This document shows positions 36,100-45,255 of a DNA stretch of 64,000 nucleotides, piece after piece. The notes beneath the pieces are model-generated. The model searched no databases and had not been told where the DNA came from. It saw nothing but the letters and a program-made list of their open reading frames with translations. Source of the stretch: Microbulbifer pacificus. Lineage in GTDB: Bacteria; Pseudomonadota; Gammaproteobacteria; Pseudomonadales; Cellvibrionaceae. A program made the position numbers and the translations under genes. Where the stretch lies: positions 2,461,001 through 2,525,000 of the forward strand of contig NZ_PREV01000026.1 of NCBI RefSeq assembly GCF_002959965.1. The letters run 5' to 3'. Numbering within the stretch: the first letter of the stretch is position 1; each line of letters starts with the position of its first letter.

Positions 36100-37152
36100 C
36101 TATTCGCCCTGAATGTCCTCGCCGCTGACTTCGTCCTTGTCTGCCTCTTTATCCGCGCGCTTTTTCTTGCCCTTTTTGGCGTCTTCTTCGATCGGGATGT
36201 CGAACAGCACCGGTGCATCGGCGAGAAACTCTTCCAGTGGTACCGGATCGCGGAACAGCAGATCCTTGGATTTCAGCTCCTTGGATACCTGAGGAGACTC
36301 GCTGAATTCGTCCATATCTCCGATTTCCACCGCCGCCGCGAAGCCGAGAAAACTCCACGGAATCAGGATTGCTCCCAGAACGCGCCAGTGCGGGGCGATA
36401 TTCAGCGCAAGGTACGCCGCGCACCACAGCATCACGGGCAACAGCACCGCCAGGGCGAGGATATTCAGCAGCGGCAGCACCTGGCTCAGATTGAAATTGA
36501 AATTGAGCAGGGTGCCAAACCACTGCCAGGCCGCGTAGACCAGCGCGGCAGCCGCGGCGATGGATAGATGCGCCAGGAAGTGAGCCTCGTGCTTCACAAC
36601 CTTGCCGATAAACGCCCAGGCGGCGGCGTACACCAGCAGGCCGATCACCGCATCGGTCAGCACCTTCACCGCGCTGGTCCACTCGAAGTCGCTGCTGGTA
36701 CCGAGCCACGCAAACCACAGGCTGAGCCCCGCCACCAGCAGGCAGAGGGCCGCGGCCACAAATGGTGTTGCCAGGCGGTCGAACACGGTTTCCGCCGAGT
36801 GCAGGGGAACCGCCGGCGCCACGCTCATTTCCGTGTCGATAAAGCGTACCCGGCTCTTGCCGAGCTGGATTTCGTCGCCGCACTGGATCTGGTGCTCGGT
36901 GATCGCCGCGGGTTTGATGGTCTTGTCGCGGAAATTGCGTACCAGGCGCAGACCATTCAGGCTGTCGAGGTCCCGCAACACATAGCAGCCATCCTCGTCC
37001 CGCACCACTTCCGCGTGTACCGGGTCCACGTGGGGGTCTTCCAGCATCAGCGCATTGCTATAGCAGCGGCCCAGCGTCACGCGCTCTCCATCCATGCGAT
37101 AGCGGCCGCTCACCCGGTGGGCACGATTGATTTCTTCGATAATCAGTGCCAT
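36100..37152 (-). CDS. Membrane protein with N-terminal FHA domain
   Basis: A 350-residue protein. Residues ~1-105 are an FHA domain (GRYRMDGERVTLGRCYSNAL, then HAEVV and LRDLDSLNGL), which binds phosphothreonine peptides. Four or five hydrophobic segments follow between ~130 and 285, then a charged, lysine/glutamate-rich tail (KKGKKKRADKEADKDE). It overlaps the upstream protease gene by 10 bases, so translation is coupled. Two Ser/Thr kinase genes lie on the same strand 1.3 kb upstream. The likely role is reading a kinase signal at the inner membrane and passing it to the protease or another partner (inference). Confidence 0.88.
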   Translation of the reverse strand: MALIIEEINRAHRVSGRYRMDGERVTLGRCYSNALMLEDPHVDPVHAEVVRDEDGCYVLRDLDSLNGLRLVRNFRDKTIKPAAITEHQIQCGDEIQLGKSRVRFIDTEMSVAPAVPLHSAETVFDRLATPFVAAALCLLVAGLSLWFAWLGTSSDFEWTSAVKVLTDAVIGLLVYAAAWAFIGKVVKHEAHFLAHLSIAAAAALVYAAWQWFGTLLNFNFNLSQVLPLLNILALAVLLPVMLWCAAYLALNIAPHWRVLGAILIPWSFLGFAAAVEIGDMDEFSESPQVSKELKSKDLLFRDPVPLEEFLADAPVLFDIPIEEDAKKGKKKRADKEADKDEVSGEDIQGE

Positions 37153-38510
37153 TGAATCTCGCTCACAAACTTCTCGGTAAAGGCGCTGGCGGACTCCCTG
37201 GTGAATCCGGAAAGGGTAAAGTGGCTCACCAGCGCACGGTTGGCCTGGTCTATGGTCAGGCTCACATAAAACACGTCATACAGCTCCGGGAATTCCTTGT
37301 AGCGGCGTACACAGTAGGAGGTGCGTGCAATCGCGGGCTCGCTGTTGCCGTTGGCCTTTGGCGGCGTCTGCAGTTCCCCGTCGTCGTTTTTTGTCTTGTC
37401 GGCGGTGCCATTGCGCGGATGGCTGGTGAACTGTTGTTTACAGTTGAAGTTGGTTACATCGTCTTCACCGGCACTGTTGCCCGGGTAGAAGCCGCTCATC
37501 TCGTCTTCATAGGCACTGTAGAAGCGCGACGACGCGAGCTTGTCGTCCGACTCCAGCCAGAAAAATTCGTATTCCACCCGCCCGGTATCAAATGTTTCCG
37601 ACAGGTACACCACATCCTGGCCGGTACAGCCCTTGGCCACCTGCTGGATCGGCTCGTCCTCATCGTCGGTGGAATTGCCCCAGCACTGGATCGACGGCAC
37701 GATTTCTCCCACCACCAGCGCATCGCCTAACGGGCGCAGCTGCCAGTCGGCGTCGAGAATCTGGTCGATGATGCGCTGCTGGTTCTTGAGCAGCTGGCGG
37801 TTGATCACCGGCTGCAACGCAATGGCGCCGTTGCCCGCGGCCATTTCTTTCTTGAAGTCCGCGAGCAGCGCGACCAGCTTGTCCACCGGCACCAGGAAGC
37901 TGATCTGGTTGCCGGCGGTCGCCACATTGATACCCACCACTTCGCCGTGGCGGTTGATCACCGGGCCACCACTCATGCCGGGGTTGATGGAGCCGGAGAA
38001 GTGAATACGGTCGTAAAAACTGCCGCTGGCGATGCCGTTGTAGGTGCCGGGCACAATGGTCATGCCGAGGTCCAGCGGGTTGCCCATGGAGACGATGGTC
38101 TCACCCTTGCTCGGCGGTGTGTGTGCCAGGCGCAGATGGTCTTCGCCCGGCTTGCCTTTCTGGCGCAGGATGGCCAGGTCGTTGATGACATCTACATCCA
38201 GCAGTTCGAGGTCGCCCTCTTTGCCGTCCACCGACAGATATCTGAGGATGTATTTGTCCGGCTCGTGTACGGCTTCGGATACCACGTGGTAATTCGTGGC
38301 GATCAGCCCATCGTCGGAAATCTGAAAACCGGAACCCAGCCCCGCCTTGGAGTTGGAGGATTTTTCGATCAAGCGGATCTGGTACAGGCTGCCGCGGTAA
38401 TCGCTGTAGAGCTGCTCATAGCTCTGGGCGAGGGCAAAACACGGATATAGAAGCAGCGCAATAACGGCCACACAGGCGCGGTAATTCAGGCGCGTAAACA
38501 TTCTCGACAT
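37143..38510 (-). CDS. Secreted trypsin-like serine protease (S1 fold)
   Basis: A 455-residue protein with signal peptide (ACVAVIALLLYPCFALAQ). The catalytic triad is visible: His in GLIATNYHVVSEA, Asp in VINDLAILRQ, Ser in NPGMSGGPVINRHG. The second half, from ~residue 210, shows no PDZ domain but has a cysteine-containing region of its own. ATG 38510 is chosen over the frame opening at 38639 because it starts the signal peptide; ATG 38501 is also possible. It is the first gene of a pair with the membrane FHA protein. It acts outside the inner membrane, perhaps in envelope stress sensing. Confidence 0.88.
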   Translation of the reverse strand: MSRMFTRLNYRACVAVIALLLYPCFALAQSYEQLYSDYRGSLYQIRLIEKSSNSKAGLGSGFQISDDGLIATNYHVVSEAVHEPDKYILRYLSVDGKEGDLELLDVDVINDLAILRQKGKPGEDHLRLAHTPPSKGETIVSMGNPLDLGMTIVPGTYNGIASGSFYDRIHFSGSINPGMSGGPVINRHGEVVGINVATAGNQISFLVPVDKLVALLADFKKEMAAGNGAIALQPVINRQLLKNQQRIIDQILDADWQLRPLGDALVVGEIVPSIQCWGNSTDDEDEPIQQVAKGCTGQDVVYLSETFDTGRVEYEFFWLESDDKLASSRFYSAYEDEMSGFYPGNSAGEDDVTNFNCKQQFTSHPRNGTADKTKNDDGELQTPPKANGNSEPAIARTSYCVRRYKEFPELYDVFYVSLTIDQANRALVSHFTLSGFTRESASAFTEKFVSEIQWH

Positions 38511-38739
38511 TGTGGATATATCAGCGCTGTTTAATTTATGGGCGAAACGGCCGTCGATATTACGGGATCGGTCGCGGGCCAACAAGCAAACGCGGGTCAG
38601 GGCACAAGCCCGTTGCGGCAAGTTGTGTACCGATCTCACAGTGTAGTGAAACCTGGCGCATCGCGTTCACCAAAGCTACCTCGTGTAATGACGTGTAATG
38701 GCGTGTGATCGACCTGTAATAGGGTTCTGAGTAGATTAC

Positions 38740-39153
38740 CCCTCAAGGTTGAAGGAGACGCGATGCCCGGCCGTCACAGGAGCCGCGGCAAGGTGGATTG
38801 CAGACACCCTGTCACCGGTGCCATCACGGAAGATGGAACCAATGAGGGAGGCGACGGAATGGCTTCCCTCACCGGCGACAGCACAGCGCCCCTCAACCAG
38901 TTTGCCAACGGATTGGTAAATGCCTGTTTCACAGAGCCATTAAGGGAAACAGGAAGAGATCAGGAAGACTTCGGCGCAAGCTGAACCGTCAGGCCGGCCC
39001 GGTAACCACAGAGCCTAGGAAGCCGGGAGAGTGGAAGGGCCTGACAGAGGCACGGATGCCTCATTTCGCTCTTGATAGTGTTGTTGTAACCGTAGATGGC
39101 TGGGACCATCTGATTTATACCGGCAGTAAGCTCGCTTACTGCCGGTTTTTTTT
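38740..39153 (+). ncRNA. Predicted CsrB/RsmZ-type regulatory RNA sequestering CsrA/RsmA
   Basis: A chain of hairpins runs along this stretch: CCATC-ACGGAA-GATGG; a 9-bp stem GAGGGAGGC/GCTTCCCTC with loop GACGGAATG; TTTGCCAA-CGGA-TTGGTAAA; CCTGTTTC/GAAACAGG; GTCAGGCC/GGCCTGAC enclosing a CCGG stem; GAGGCA-CGGA-TGCCTC; and AGATGG/CCATCT. It ends in a 12-13-bp terminator. About 16 GGA triplets occur, many as ACGGA or AGGA in loops or between stems. This is the hallmark of RNAs that titrate CsrA/RsmA, and ~400 nt is the length of CsrB. The 3' end is firm, the 5' end approximate. No similarity search was run; another structured RNA class is possible. Confidence 0.7.
39119..39153 (+). terminator. 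Rho-independent terminator of the predicted RNA
   Basis: ACCGGCAGTAAG (39119-39130) pairs with CTTACTGCCGGT (39135-39146) around CTCG. The T-run 39146-39153 has eight T. This is among the strongest terminators in the window, with no protein gene in front of it. Confidence 0.93.
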
Positions 39154-39323
39154 CATCAAAATGTTATGGAAACCCGCCAACCGGTTGCAGTAAGCTGCGT
39201 GACGCAGTTCTCATTGTTGGGCTGTGTCAGTATTAGAAGTTTTTTAAAGACCATTGATCACCCTGGGCGGTTTGCGGGGAGGGTGAGTGATTGCTCACCA
39301 TCAACAATAAAAGGAATGACAAC

Positions 39324-39821
39324 ATGATAAGTGCCGAACAAAAGTGTGAGGACATGAAAGTCCTTGAGTGGAACTTCCCGGAGGATGGACGTGAGATCAA
39401 TCTGGTGCTGAAGCCGAAGCCGGCGGACGCCCGTGGAGTTCCCACTTATTGGCAGTTAAACGAGGCGGGTAATCCCGGGGAGGCGGAAGCTTACGGGAAT
39501 ATGGATTTCAAAATCAAAAGCGGTGCGGGTTTCCTGACCCTGAATGTCACCCTCGACCCGTCCGAGTTTGGGTTTGCCGATCTGGAGTTTGTCGACTTTC
39601 CGGGCCTGCTGCAGGCGGATGGCATTGTGCCGTTGACTCAAGGCTTCAGGCACCAGTTTTACTCTCGGGTTGTGTCTGCGGATAAGCGCCAGCTGAAAAT
39701 CAAGATCACAGATCTGGATATGGTTCCGGATAATTTTGCCTTCCTGTGGTTCTGCTACAGTCCATCAGCGGATGCGCATTTTGTTTCTGGTGACCCGAAA
39801 GCGGTGCTTACGCCGCAATAA
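39324..39821 (+). CDS. Hypothetical protein, unknown
   Basis: A 165-residue protein without signal peptide, membrane segment or cysteine-rich motif. ATG 39324 has AAGGA at a good distance; the frame extends 11 codons upstream to a TTG. The sequence is mostly predicted beta-strand (KIKSGAGFLTLNVTLDPSEF, then QLKIKITDLDMVPDNFAFLW), suggesting a beta-sandwich. I do not recognise a family. Its stop codon at 39819-39821 directly abuts the last base of the convergent kinase gene at 39822, so the two transcripts must overlap at their ends. It might belong to the signalling cluster, but nothing in the sequence proves this. Confidence 0.65.
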   Translation: MISAEQKCEDMKVLEWNFPEDGREINLVLKPKPADARGVPTYWQLNEAGNPGEAEAYGNMDFKIKSGAGFLTLNVTLDPSEFGFADLEFVDFPGLLQADGIVPLTQGFRHQFYSRVVSADKRQLKIKITDLDMVPDNFAFLWFCYSPSADAHFVSGDPKAVLTPQ

Positions 39822-42422
39822 TCAGTTACAGATTACCGTTTTTACCTCGGTGGACGTTTGTGGTTGGGCGCAGAGTCGCTGGAATGCCGGTAAACTAAAC
39901 CATTCTGCGCTCATCCCTTGCATTATTAATTGCTGAACATAGTAGTTGGCTGATAGCCACTCTTTGGAAATGGCGTAGACTTGGGCTGCATAGTACTTGA
40001 CATAAGTGTCTTCAGGATGCTCTTGAAGTAGTCTGTGTGCCAATGTGATGGCTGCTGATTCGTTCCCTAAATAGGCTAGAGCAATCATGTGAAATTGCCG
40101 TGAATTAAGATCGAGCTTTCCTTGAGTTACTTGTAATAGTGTGGCGTAGGTCATTTGCGCCTCGTCAGCTTCATCTAGCATGAGGTACGTCTCTGCTAAC
40201 TGACCGATTACTGTTACGTTGTCAGGCATCGAATCAAATAGATTTTTGTATATCAGTAGTGCGTTTTCGTATTCCCCTTGCAGGAAGTAAATGGTTCCTA
40301 GGTTAGTGTTTTGTCCCCAGTCACGAAGGTTCTCTGGGATTGCGGTTATGGCGGCTTTTGCGGCGGAAAGATTGCCGCTTTCTAGTTCAATTACACCAAG
40401 CGCAGAATAAGATGGCCAGTGAGTGGGTGATGTACGAATGATTTGGCGTAGAGTTTTTCGCGCGTCGACATAATTCCCACTGGCAATTTGATTGAGAGCA
40501 ATTAAATACTGGTTGTCTGTTGATGGGGTCAGCGCGGCGGCTTTTTTTGCATAAGTAAGGCCGGAATCATAATCGCCTTTCGTGAAAAGATAGCGAGAGT
40601 ATTTGGATAGCAGGTCTGCTGATGGAAATTTTTGTTCGTTTATTTTTTTAAGTAAATCATCGAATTCGGATTTTTCATTATTGTAAGTCTGCAGCCACAG
40701 CTTAAGTTCAAGTATCTGACTTTCAGGGATATTATTGGATTCAGCTTTTTCTAGCATGGCGAGACCGGTCCGAAGATATGCTTTATCGTGCGTAAGCACA
40801 AATAAATCTGTTGCTGTGTGTGCGTGTGCGCGGTATAGGTTGGAGTTTTCTGGGTATTTTCTAATTAGAATTTCCAATTTCGCTAGATCTGATTCGGAGT
40901 TTTCCTTGCTTCCTCGATGGTTAAGTATGTCCAAGTAGTCGCTATAGTCCTGTTCAGACATTGCCACATACGCTTCAATGTTTTTAGTGTAATTGGTCGC
41001 AAAAAGACTGATGCTGCTGCTCGTAATTCGATGCTCCGCTTCCTGGCGCTTATCTGCCAAAAATACAAAGCCACTCTGCTGCTGAACCTGACTGTTGCCC
41101 GGGTTTAGCCGCTGTAGCTCAATGTCACACCGCAACTCCGCACACTCTAACCGCGCAAACAGCGCATCCGTCACCCCCTTATCCCGCAACGCCTGCAATT
41201 GTTCCTCAAAGTCCATTCCCTCCTTCGGCTCAAAACTCACCAGCGCACTGGCCTTCAACTTCGAAACCGAATTCTTCAACGCCTGCCGTACCATGGTGCG
41301 GGTCAGTGCCTTGGCATTTTCCTCACCGCGGATTTCGCCGTTGATCTCCACCGGCATCACCGCGATGTATTGTGGTTCCAGCCGGGTGATTTCCTGCCAG
41401 CCCCAGTAACCGCCCGTGCCGACTACTAGCGCGGCTGCGATGCCGGCCGCGATGCGCTGCCAGCGGCGGCGGCTTTTGGTTTGTTGGCGGGTGAACAGGT
41501 CGGTGAGGGTTGCGGTGTAATCTTCGCTGGCGGTTTCCAGTCCCTGTTTGTGCAGAAGCTCCAACCCCTGATACACAATCAGCGCGCTCTGCGGGCGCAG
41601 GGTCGGGTCTTTGGCGAGCAGTTTGTCCAGCAGGATGGCGAGCGGTTCGGGAATGTCCGCCCACGCCTGTCGCGGCGGGGTGTGGGGTTCGTTGGTGATG
41701 CGGTTGGCCATGGCCAGCGCGCCGGCTTCGTGTTTGTCGAAGGGCCGGCTGCCGCACAGCAGTTCATAGGCGATGGTGCCGAGGCTGAACAGGTCGCTGC
41801 GGGCATTCAGGGTTTTGCCGAGAATCTGCTCCGGCGACATGGCGGTGACGGTGCCCGCCAGCTGGTTTTCCGCCGTCAGGGTTTTTTCGTCCAGCTGCTG
41901 GGATTTGGCGATACCGAAGTCGGTGATCTTGGCGGTGACCTTGCCGCTCGCGCTTGTCGCTATAAGGATATTATCGGGCTTGAGGTCGCGGTGAATGATA
42001 CCGAGATCGTGGGCCTGCTGCAGGCCCTGGCAGATCTGCATCAGCAGGTTGAGTTTCTGCTGCAGGCTGGGGGTGTGCTCGCGCATCCAGGCACGCAGTG
42101 TGGTGCCGTCGATGTATTCCATCACCAGCGCGATATTGCCGTCTTCCTCCAAGACATCGTGCAGGGCGACGATATTGGGGTGGTTGAGCTGGGCGAGGAG
42201 GCGGGCTTCCTGCTGGATGCGGTCGCGGGCGTTCTGGCTGGCGGCGTCGTCTTTGAGCTTCTTGATCGCCACCTGGCGGTGCAGCTTGCGGTCTTCGGCG
42301 AGGTAGACAATCCCCATGCCACCGGCACCGAGCGTGCTGTGGATAACATAGCGATCGCTGCCCATGAGCAGCTTGTGGGTGCTGTTGGCCGCTTGTGCGG
42401 CGGTGGGATCGGCAATTTCCAT
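39822..42422 (-). CDS. Transmembrane Ser/Thr protein kinase with C-terminal TPR region
   Basis: An 866-residue Hanks-type kinase. The glycine loop GAGGMGIVYLAED (~32-44), VAIKK lysine, HRDLKPDNIL (~145) and DFGIAK (~168) are intact, so it should be active. A single membrane helix (IAAGIAAALVVGTGGYWGW) lies near 330-348. The outer part, from ~480 on, is helical and TPR-like (YSALGVIELESGNLSAAKAA). The part coding for residues ~441 to the end is visibly more AT-rich than the kinase part, a sharp break near base 41,100. The next kinase gene is 82 bases upstream, same strand. Its targets are unknown; FHA proteins nearby are candidates. Confidence 0.92.
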   Translation of the reverse strand: MEIADPTAAQAANSTHKLLMGSDRYVIHSTLGAGGMGIVYLAEDRKLHRQVAIKKLKDDAASQNARDRIQQEARLLAQLNHPNIVALHDVLEEDGNIALVMEYIDGTTLRAWMREHTPSLQQKLNLLMQICQGLQQAHDLGIIHRDLKPDNILIATSASGKVTAKITDFGIAKSQQLDEKTLTAENQLAGTVTAMSPEQILGKTLNARSDLFSLGTIAYELLCGSRPFDKHEAGALAMANRITNEPHTPPRQAWADIPEPLAILLDKLLAKDPTLRPQSALIVYQGLELLHKQGLETASEDYTATLTDLFTRQQTKSRRRWQRIAAGIAAALVVGTGGYWGWQEITRLEPQYIAVMPVEINGEIRGEENAKALTRTMVRQALKNSVSKLKASALVSFEPKEGMDFEEQLQALRDKGVTDALFARLECAELRCDIELQRLNPGNSQVQQQSGFVFLADKRQEAEHRITSSSISLFATNYTKNIEAYVAMSEQDYSDYLDILNHRGSKENSESDLAKLEILIRKYPENSNLYRAHAHTATDLFVLTHDKAYLRTGLAMLEKAESNNIPESQILELKLWLQTYNNEKSEFDDLLKKINEQKFPSADLLSKYSRYLFTKGDYDSGLTYAKKAAALTPSTDNQYLIALNQIASGNYVDARKTLRQIIRTSPTHWPSYSALGVIELESGNLSAAKAAITAIPENLRDWGQNTNLGTIYFLQGEYENALLIYKNLFDSMPDNVTVIGQLAETYLMLDEADEAQMTYATLLQVTQGKLDLNSRQFHMIALAYLGNESAAITLAHRLLQEHPEDTYVKYYAAQVYAISKEWLSANYYVQQLIMQGMSAEWFSLPAFQRLCAQPQTSTEVKTVICN

Positions 42423-42504
42423 CTGCGTGTGTTCTTGTTCTGGTTGAGCCCGGACCCGCTACCCCTGGATCCCGTATGTAGCGAGATGGGCGAACAGAAA
42501 CTGC

Positions 42505-45162
42505 CTACAGTTTTGTACCCGTCTCGCCGTTGCTGGCAATCTGGGAATTGCCCGCATGGTGTTTATTTTTGTCGCCGCCGCAGAGACCTGGATACTGCCG
42601 TCGCAGGTCATCGAACGCAGGCATGCCGCAGATTTTGACAAAGCGCGCGGTGCAATACCAGACGGGGGCAATGCCCTGCTCCAGAGTCTTGCGAATATGC
42701 ACCTTGGCGGAGAGCAGGTCGCCGGTGGTGATGTACACCTGGGCGCGGGCGTAATTGGTGTAGAGGTCGTCCGGCGCATCGCGGCGGATCTTGAGCAGGT
42801 TCTCCACGGCTTTTTCCGCCTCGCCCAGTTCCGCGTAGGCGCGTGCCTGCATCAACAGGCCTTCCCAGTCGGTGCGATTTTGAGTGAGTGCGAGGGCGCG
42901 CTGGGCGAAGTTGAGGGCCTCGCCGGGCTGCTCGAGTTCGCGGGCGATTTCTGCGCGGTACAGCAGCGGGTCGGCGTCTTTGGGGGCGAGAGTGGAGACG
43001 CGCTCAAAGCAGGTCTGGGATTCCCCGTAATTCTTCTCGATGTAGTAGGCGAGGCACAGGTTGTAGGTATCCATGGGGCCGATGCGCTCGAGACCGGCCT
43101 CGGTGAGCAGGCGGATGGTTTCCCCGGCGTTGCCGCTGTCTAGCATGTTGGCGGCGAGAAGAGAAATGGCGTCGGTGGATTCGCGGTTGAGGGCGATGGC
43201 CTGTCGCAGTACGTCGTTGGCGGCCTCCATTTCGCCGGTGAGCGTCAAGGTAAGCGCTTTCTGGTTCAGGTAGGCATAGCTGGTGCGCAGGGCGAGCGCG
43301 CTGTTGATATGTTCCAGCGCCAGCGCGTAATCGCCGCGCAGGTGGTGATAGAAGGCTCGCAGTTGGTGGTAGCCGGCCTGGTCCGGCAGGATCAGCTTGA
43401 GTCTTTCCAGCAACGCCTCGGCCTGGCCGGGTTCGTTGCGCAGCACCGCAAGGCGTAGCTCGTTGATCAGGATTTCCGGCGTGTTGGCGAGACTTTCCGG
43501 CGCCCGTTCCAACAGGTTGGTGAGGCGGGTGTCCGCCTCCGCGGCGCGGGTGTTGAACTCCTGATCCATCACCATCTCGCCGTAGAGTTCGTAGAGCGGT
43601 GCGAAGTGTCTGGCGCGCGCCTGCAGGGCGTCCAGCCGATCCAGCAGCTCCCCCAGGTGCAGGTAGTCCTGGCGGTGCTCGTAGATTTCCAGGTAGGTGA
43701 GGTAATCCGTGGCGCTGATCTGCGCGCCGTGCTCACTACCTTTGAGCGGGAAGGCGGCGAGCAGTCCATCCAGTTGGTGCAGGGTGCGGGCGCGGCTTTC
43801 GAGTCCTTCTTCCACCGCCAGGCGGGTACTGCGGTTGCTGATGACGGCGAGGGTGCTGCTGTCGAGCAGTTCCAGCGACAACTCACAGCTGCGGGTGTCG
43901 CATTCCACGGCGGGTATCAACAGCAGATCGGCATTCAGGGATTTCGCCTGCGCATCCAGCGGCAGCCCCCGCAGCCTGTGGGTTTCCGAGTAGGAGATCA
44001 GGCTCAGCCCCCGCCGCTCGGAGAGTCCCTGCTTCAACGCATTCTGCACATTGCTCACCAGCAGGCGCTGGGTGCGCGCGATCGCGGGGTCAGGTGAAAA
44101 GTCCAGCTCTCGCGGTTCCAGTACGGCGATATATTTGTTTCGGGTCGATGACGCTGGAGTGGAGAGCTCGTCAATGGCCACCAGTGCTGCAGCGCCCAGT
44201 GTGCACAAGACGACGGCGGCAATCGTGGCGCGACGCAGCCAGGTGCGAACATCAGTGCCCCGGTGGTAATAACTCTCCGCGGTCACGGTTTCGGTCACGC
44301 TGTGGGTGCGGGTAAAACTGGTGCCGCCGCCCTGAATCTGCAGCAGCAGGGCCTCCAGCTCGGCGGCAACCGCGGCGGCGTTCAGCGGGCGCTGCTCCGG
44401 CTTTTTTGCCAGCAGCCGGTCCAGTAGCGTGCACAGGGCCTGGGGCAGTTCCGGTGCCAGTCGCGCCGCTGGTGGGTGCGGGCTTTTGACGATGCGATCG
44501 ACAATGACATAGGGGCTGCTGTTATTGCCGAAGGGGGGTTGTCCGCACAGAAGGCGATAGGCAAGTACCCCAAGGGCGAACAGGTCGCTGCGGTTGTCCA
44601 GTGGCTTGCCCTGAGCCTGTTCCGGCGACATGGCGCCCCAACTGCCGGCGATGTGTTGCTCGCGGGTGAGGTCGCTGTCTTCCTGCCAGTTCCTGGCGAT
44701 ACCGAAGTCGGTGATCTTGATGGTGCCAGTGCTGTCCACCAGGATGTTTTCAGCCTTGAGATCGCGGTGGATGATCCCGGCGCTGTGGGCGCGGGTCAGG
44801 CCTGCACAGATCTGTTTCAGCAGCTGCAGCTTTTGTGACAGGTCGGGGTTGCGCTCTCTCTGCCAGCGCTCGAGATTGCAGCCATCCACATATTCCATGA
44901 CCAGCGCAATACCCTCTTCACCCTCAACCACATCGTAGAGTTGCACGATGTTGTTGTGATTGAGCTGTGCCAGCAGCAGGGCCTCGCGGCGGATGCGCTC
45001 ACCGGCGTTGCTGCTGTTGGGATTGCGGAGCAGCTTTTTGATGGCAACCTGGCGGTTCAGTCTCTCATCGGTGGCGAGATAGACAACGCCCATTCCTCCC
45101 GAACCTAATCGAGTGGTGGCGTGGTAACGACCGATGTAAAAAGGTAACGGCTCTGGTTGCAT
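42505..45162 (-). CDS. Transmembrane Ser/Thr protein kinase with C-terminal TPR region
   Basis: An 885-residue paralogue of the next kinase. It keeps GSGGMGVVYLATDE, VAIKK, HRDLKAENIL (Ala in place of the usual Pro) and DFGIARN. A membrane helix lies near 310-332 (RATIAAVVLCTLGAAALVAI). The outer half, from ~485, is a run of TPR-like helices (LRGDYALALEHINSALAL). It differs from the downstream kinase in having uniform GC-rich composition. It follows the FHA-winged helix gene by 93 bases, and the three probably form one operon. The extracytoplasmic half may sense a cell-envelope ligand. Confidence 0.92.
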   Translation of the reverse strand: MQPEPLPFYIGRYHATTRLGSGGMGVVYLATDERLNRQVAIKKLLRNPNSSNAGERIRREALLLAQLNHNNIVQLYDVVEGEEGIALVMEYVDGCNLERWQRERNPDLSQKLQLLKQICAGLTRAHSAGIIHRDLKAENILVDSTGTIKITDFGIARNWQEDSDLTREQHIAGSWGAMSPEQAQGKPLDNRSDLFALGVLAYRLLCGQPPFGNNSSPYVIVDRIVKSPHPPAARLAPELPQALCTLLDRLLAKKPEQRPLNAAAVAAELEALLLQIQGGGTSFTRTHSVTETVTAESYYHRGTDVRTWLRRATIAAVVLCTLGAAALVAIDELSTPASSTRNKYIAVLEPRELDFSPDPAIARTQRLLVSNVQNALKQGLSERRGLSLISYSETHRLRGLPLDAQAKSLNADLLLIPAVECDTRSCELSLELLDSSTLAVISNRSTRLAVEEGLESRARTLHQLDGLLAAFPLKGSEHGAQISATDYLTYLEIYEHRQDYLHLGELLDRLDALQARARHFAPLYELYGEMVMDQEFNTRAAEADTRLTNLLERAPESLANTPEILINELRLAVLRNEPGQAEALLERLKLILPDQAGYHQLRAFYHHLRGDYALALEHINSALALRTSYAYLNQKALTLTLTGEMEAANDVLRQAIALNRESTDAISLLAANMLDSGNAGETIRLLTEAGLERIGPMDTYNLCLAYYIEKNYGESQTCFERVSTLAPKDADPLLYRAEIARELEQPGEALNFAQRALALTQNRTDWEGLLMQARAYAELGEAEKAVENLLKIRRDAPDDLYTNYARAQVYITTGDLLSAKVHIRKTLEQGIAPVWYCTARFVKICGMPAFDDLRRQYPGLCGGDKNKHHAGNSQIASNGETGTKL

Positions 45163-45255
45163 GCTGGTGACTGCGGTAAGTAATTTTTTACGGGCAAACC
45201 GCCGTCCTTGGATAAGGTTCGTTCCCTGACGAGTTGTTTTCAGTGGCGCCGCTCG

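Larger units (their letters stand above)
38511..39323. other. Long non-coding region holding the predicted RNA gene
   Basis: No convincing protein gene. About half is the structured RNA at ~38740-39153. Upstream, at 38682-38720, the motif GTGTAATG or a close variant recurs about every ten bases, a possible activator site. The last 170 bases lead into the small gene at 39324. Confidence 0.6.

Noticed and set aside
38763..38984. A 73-codon open frame inside the predicted regulatory RNA
   Set aside because: It runs straight through several hairpins, has odd composition and no recognisable motif; the RNA structure and terminator explain the sequence better.
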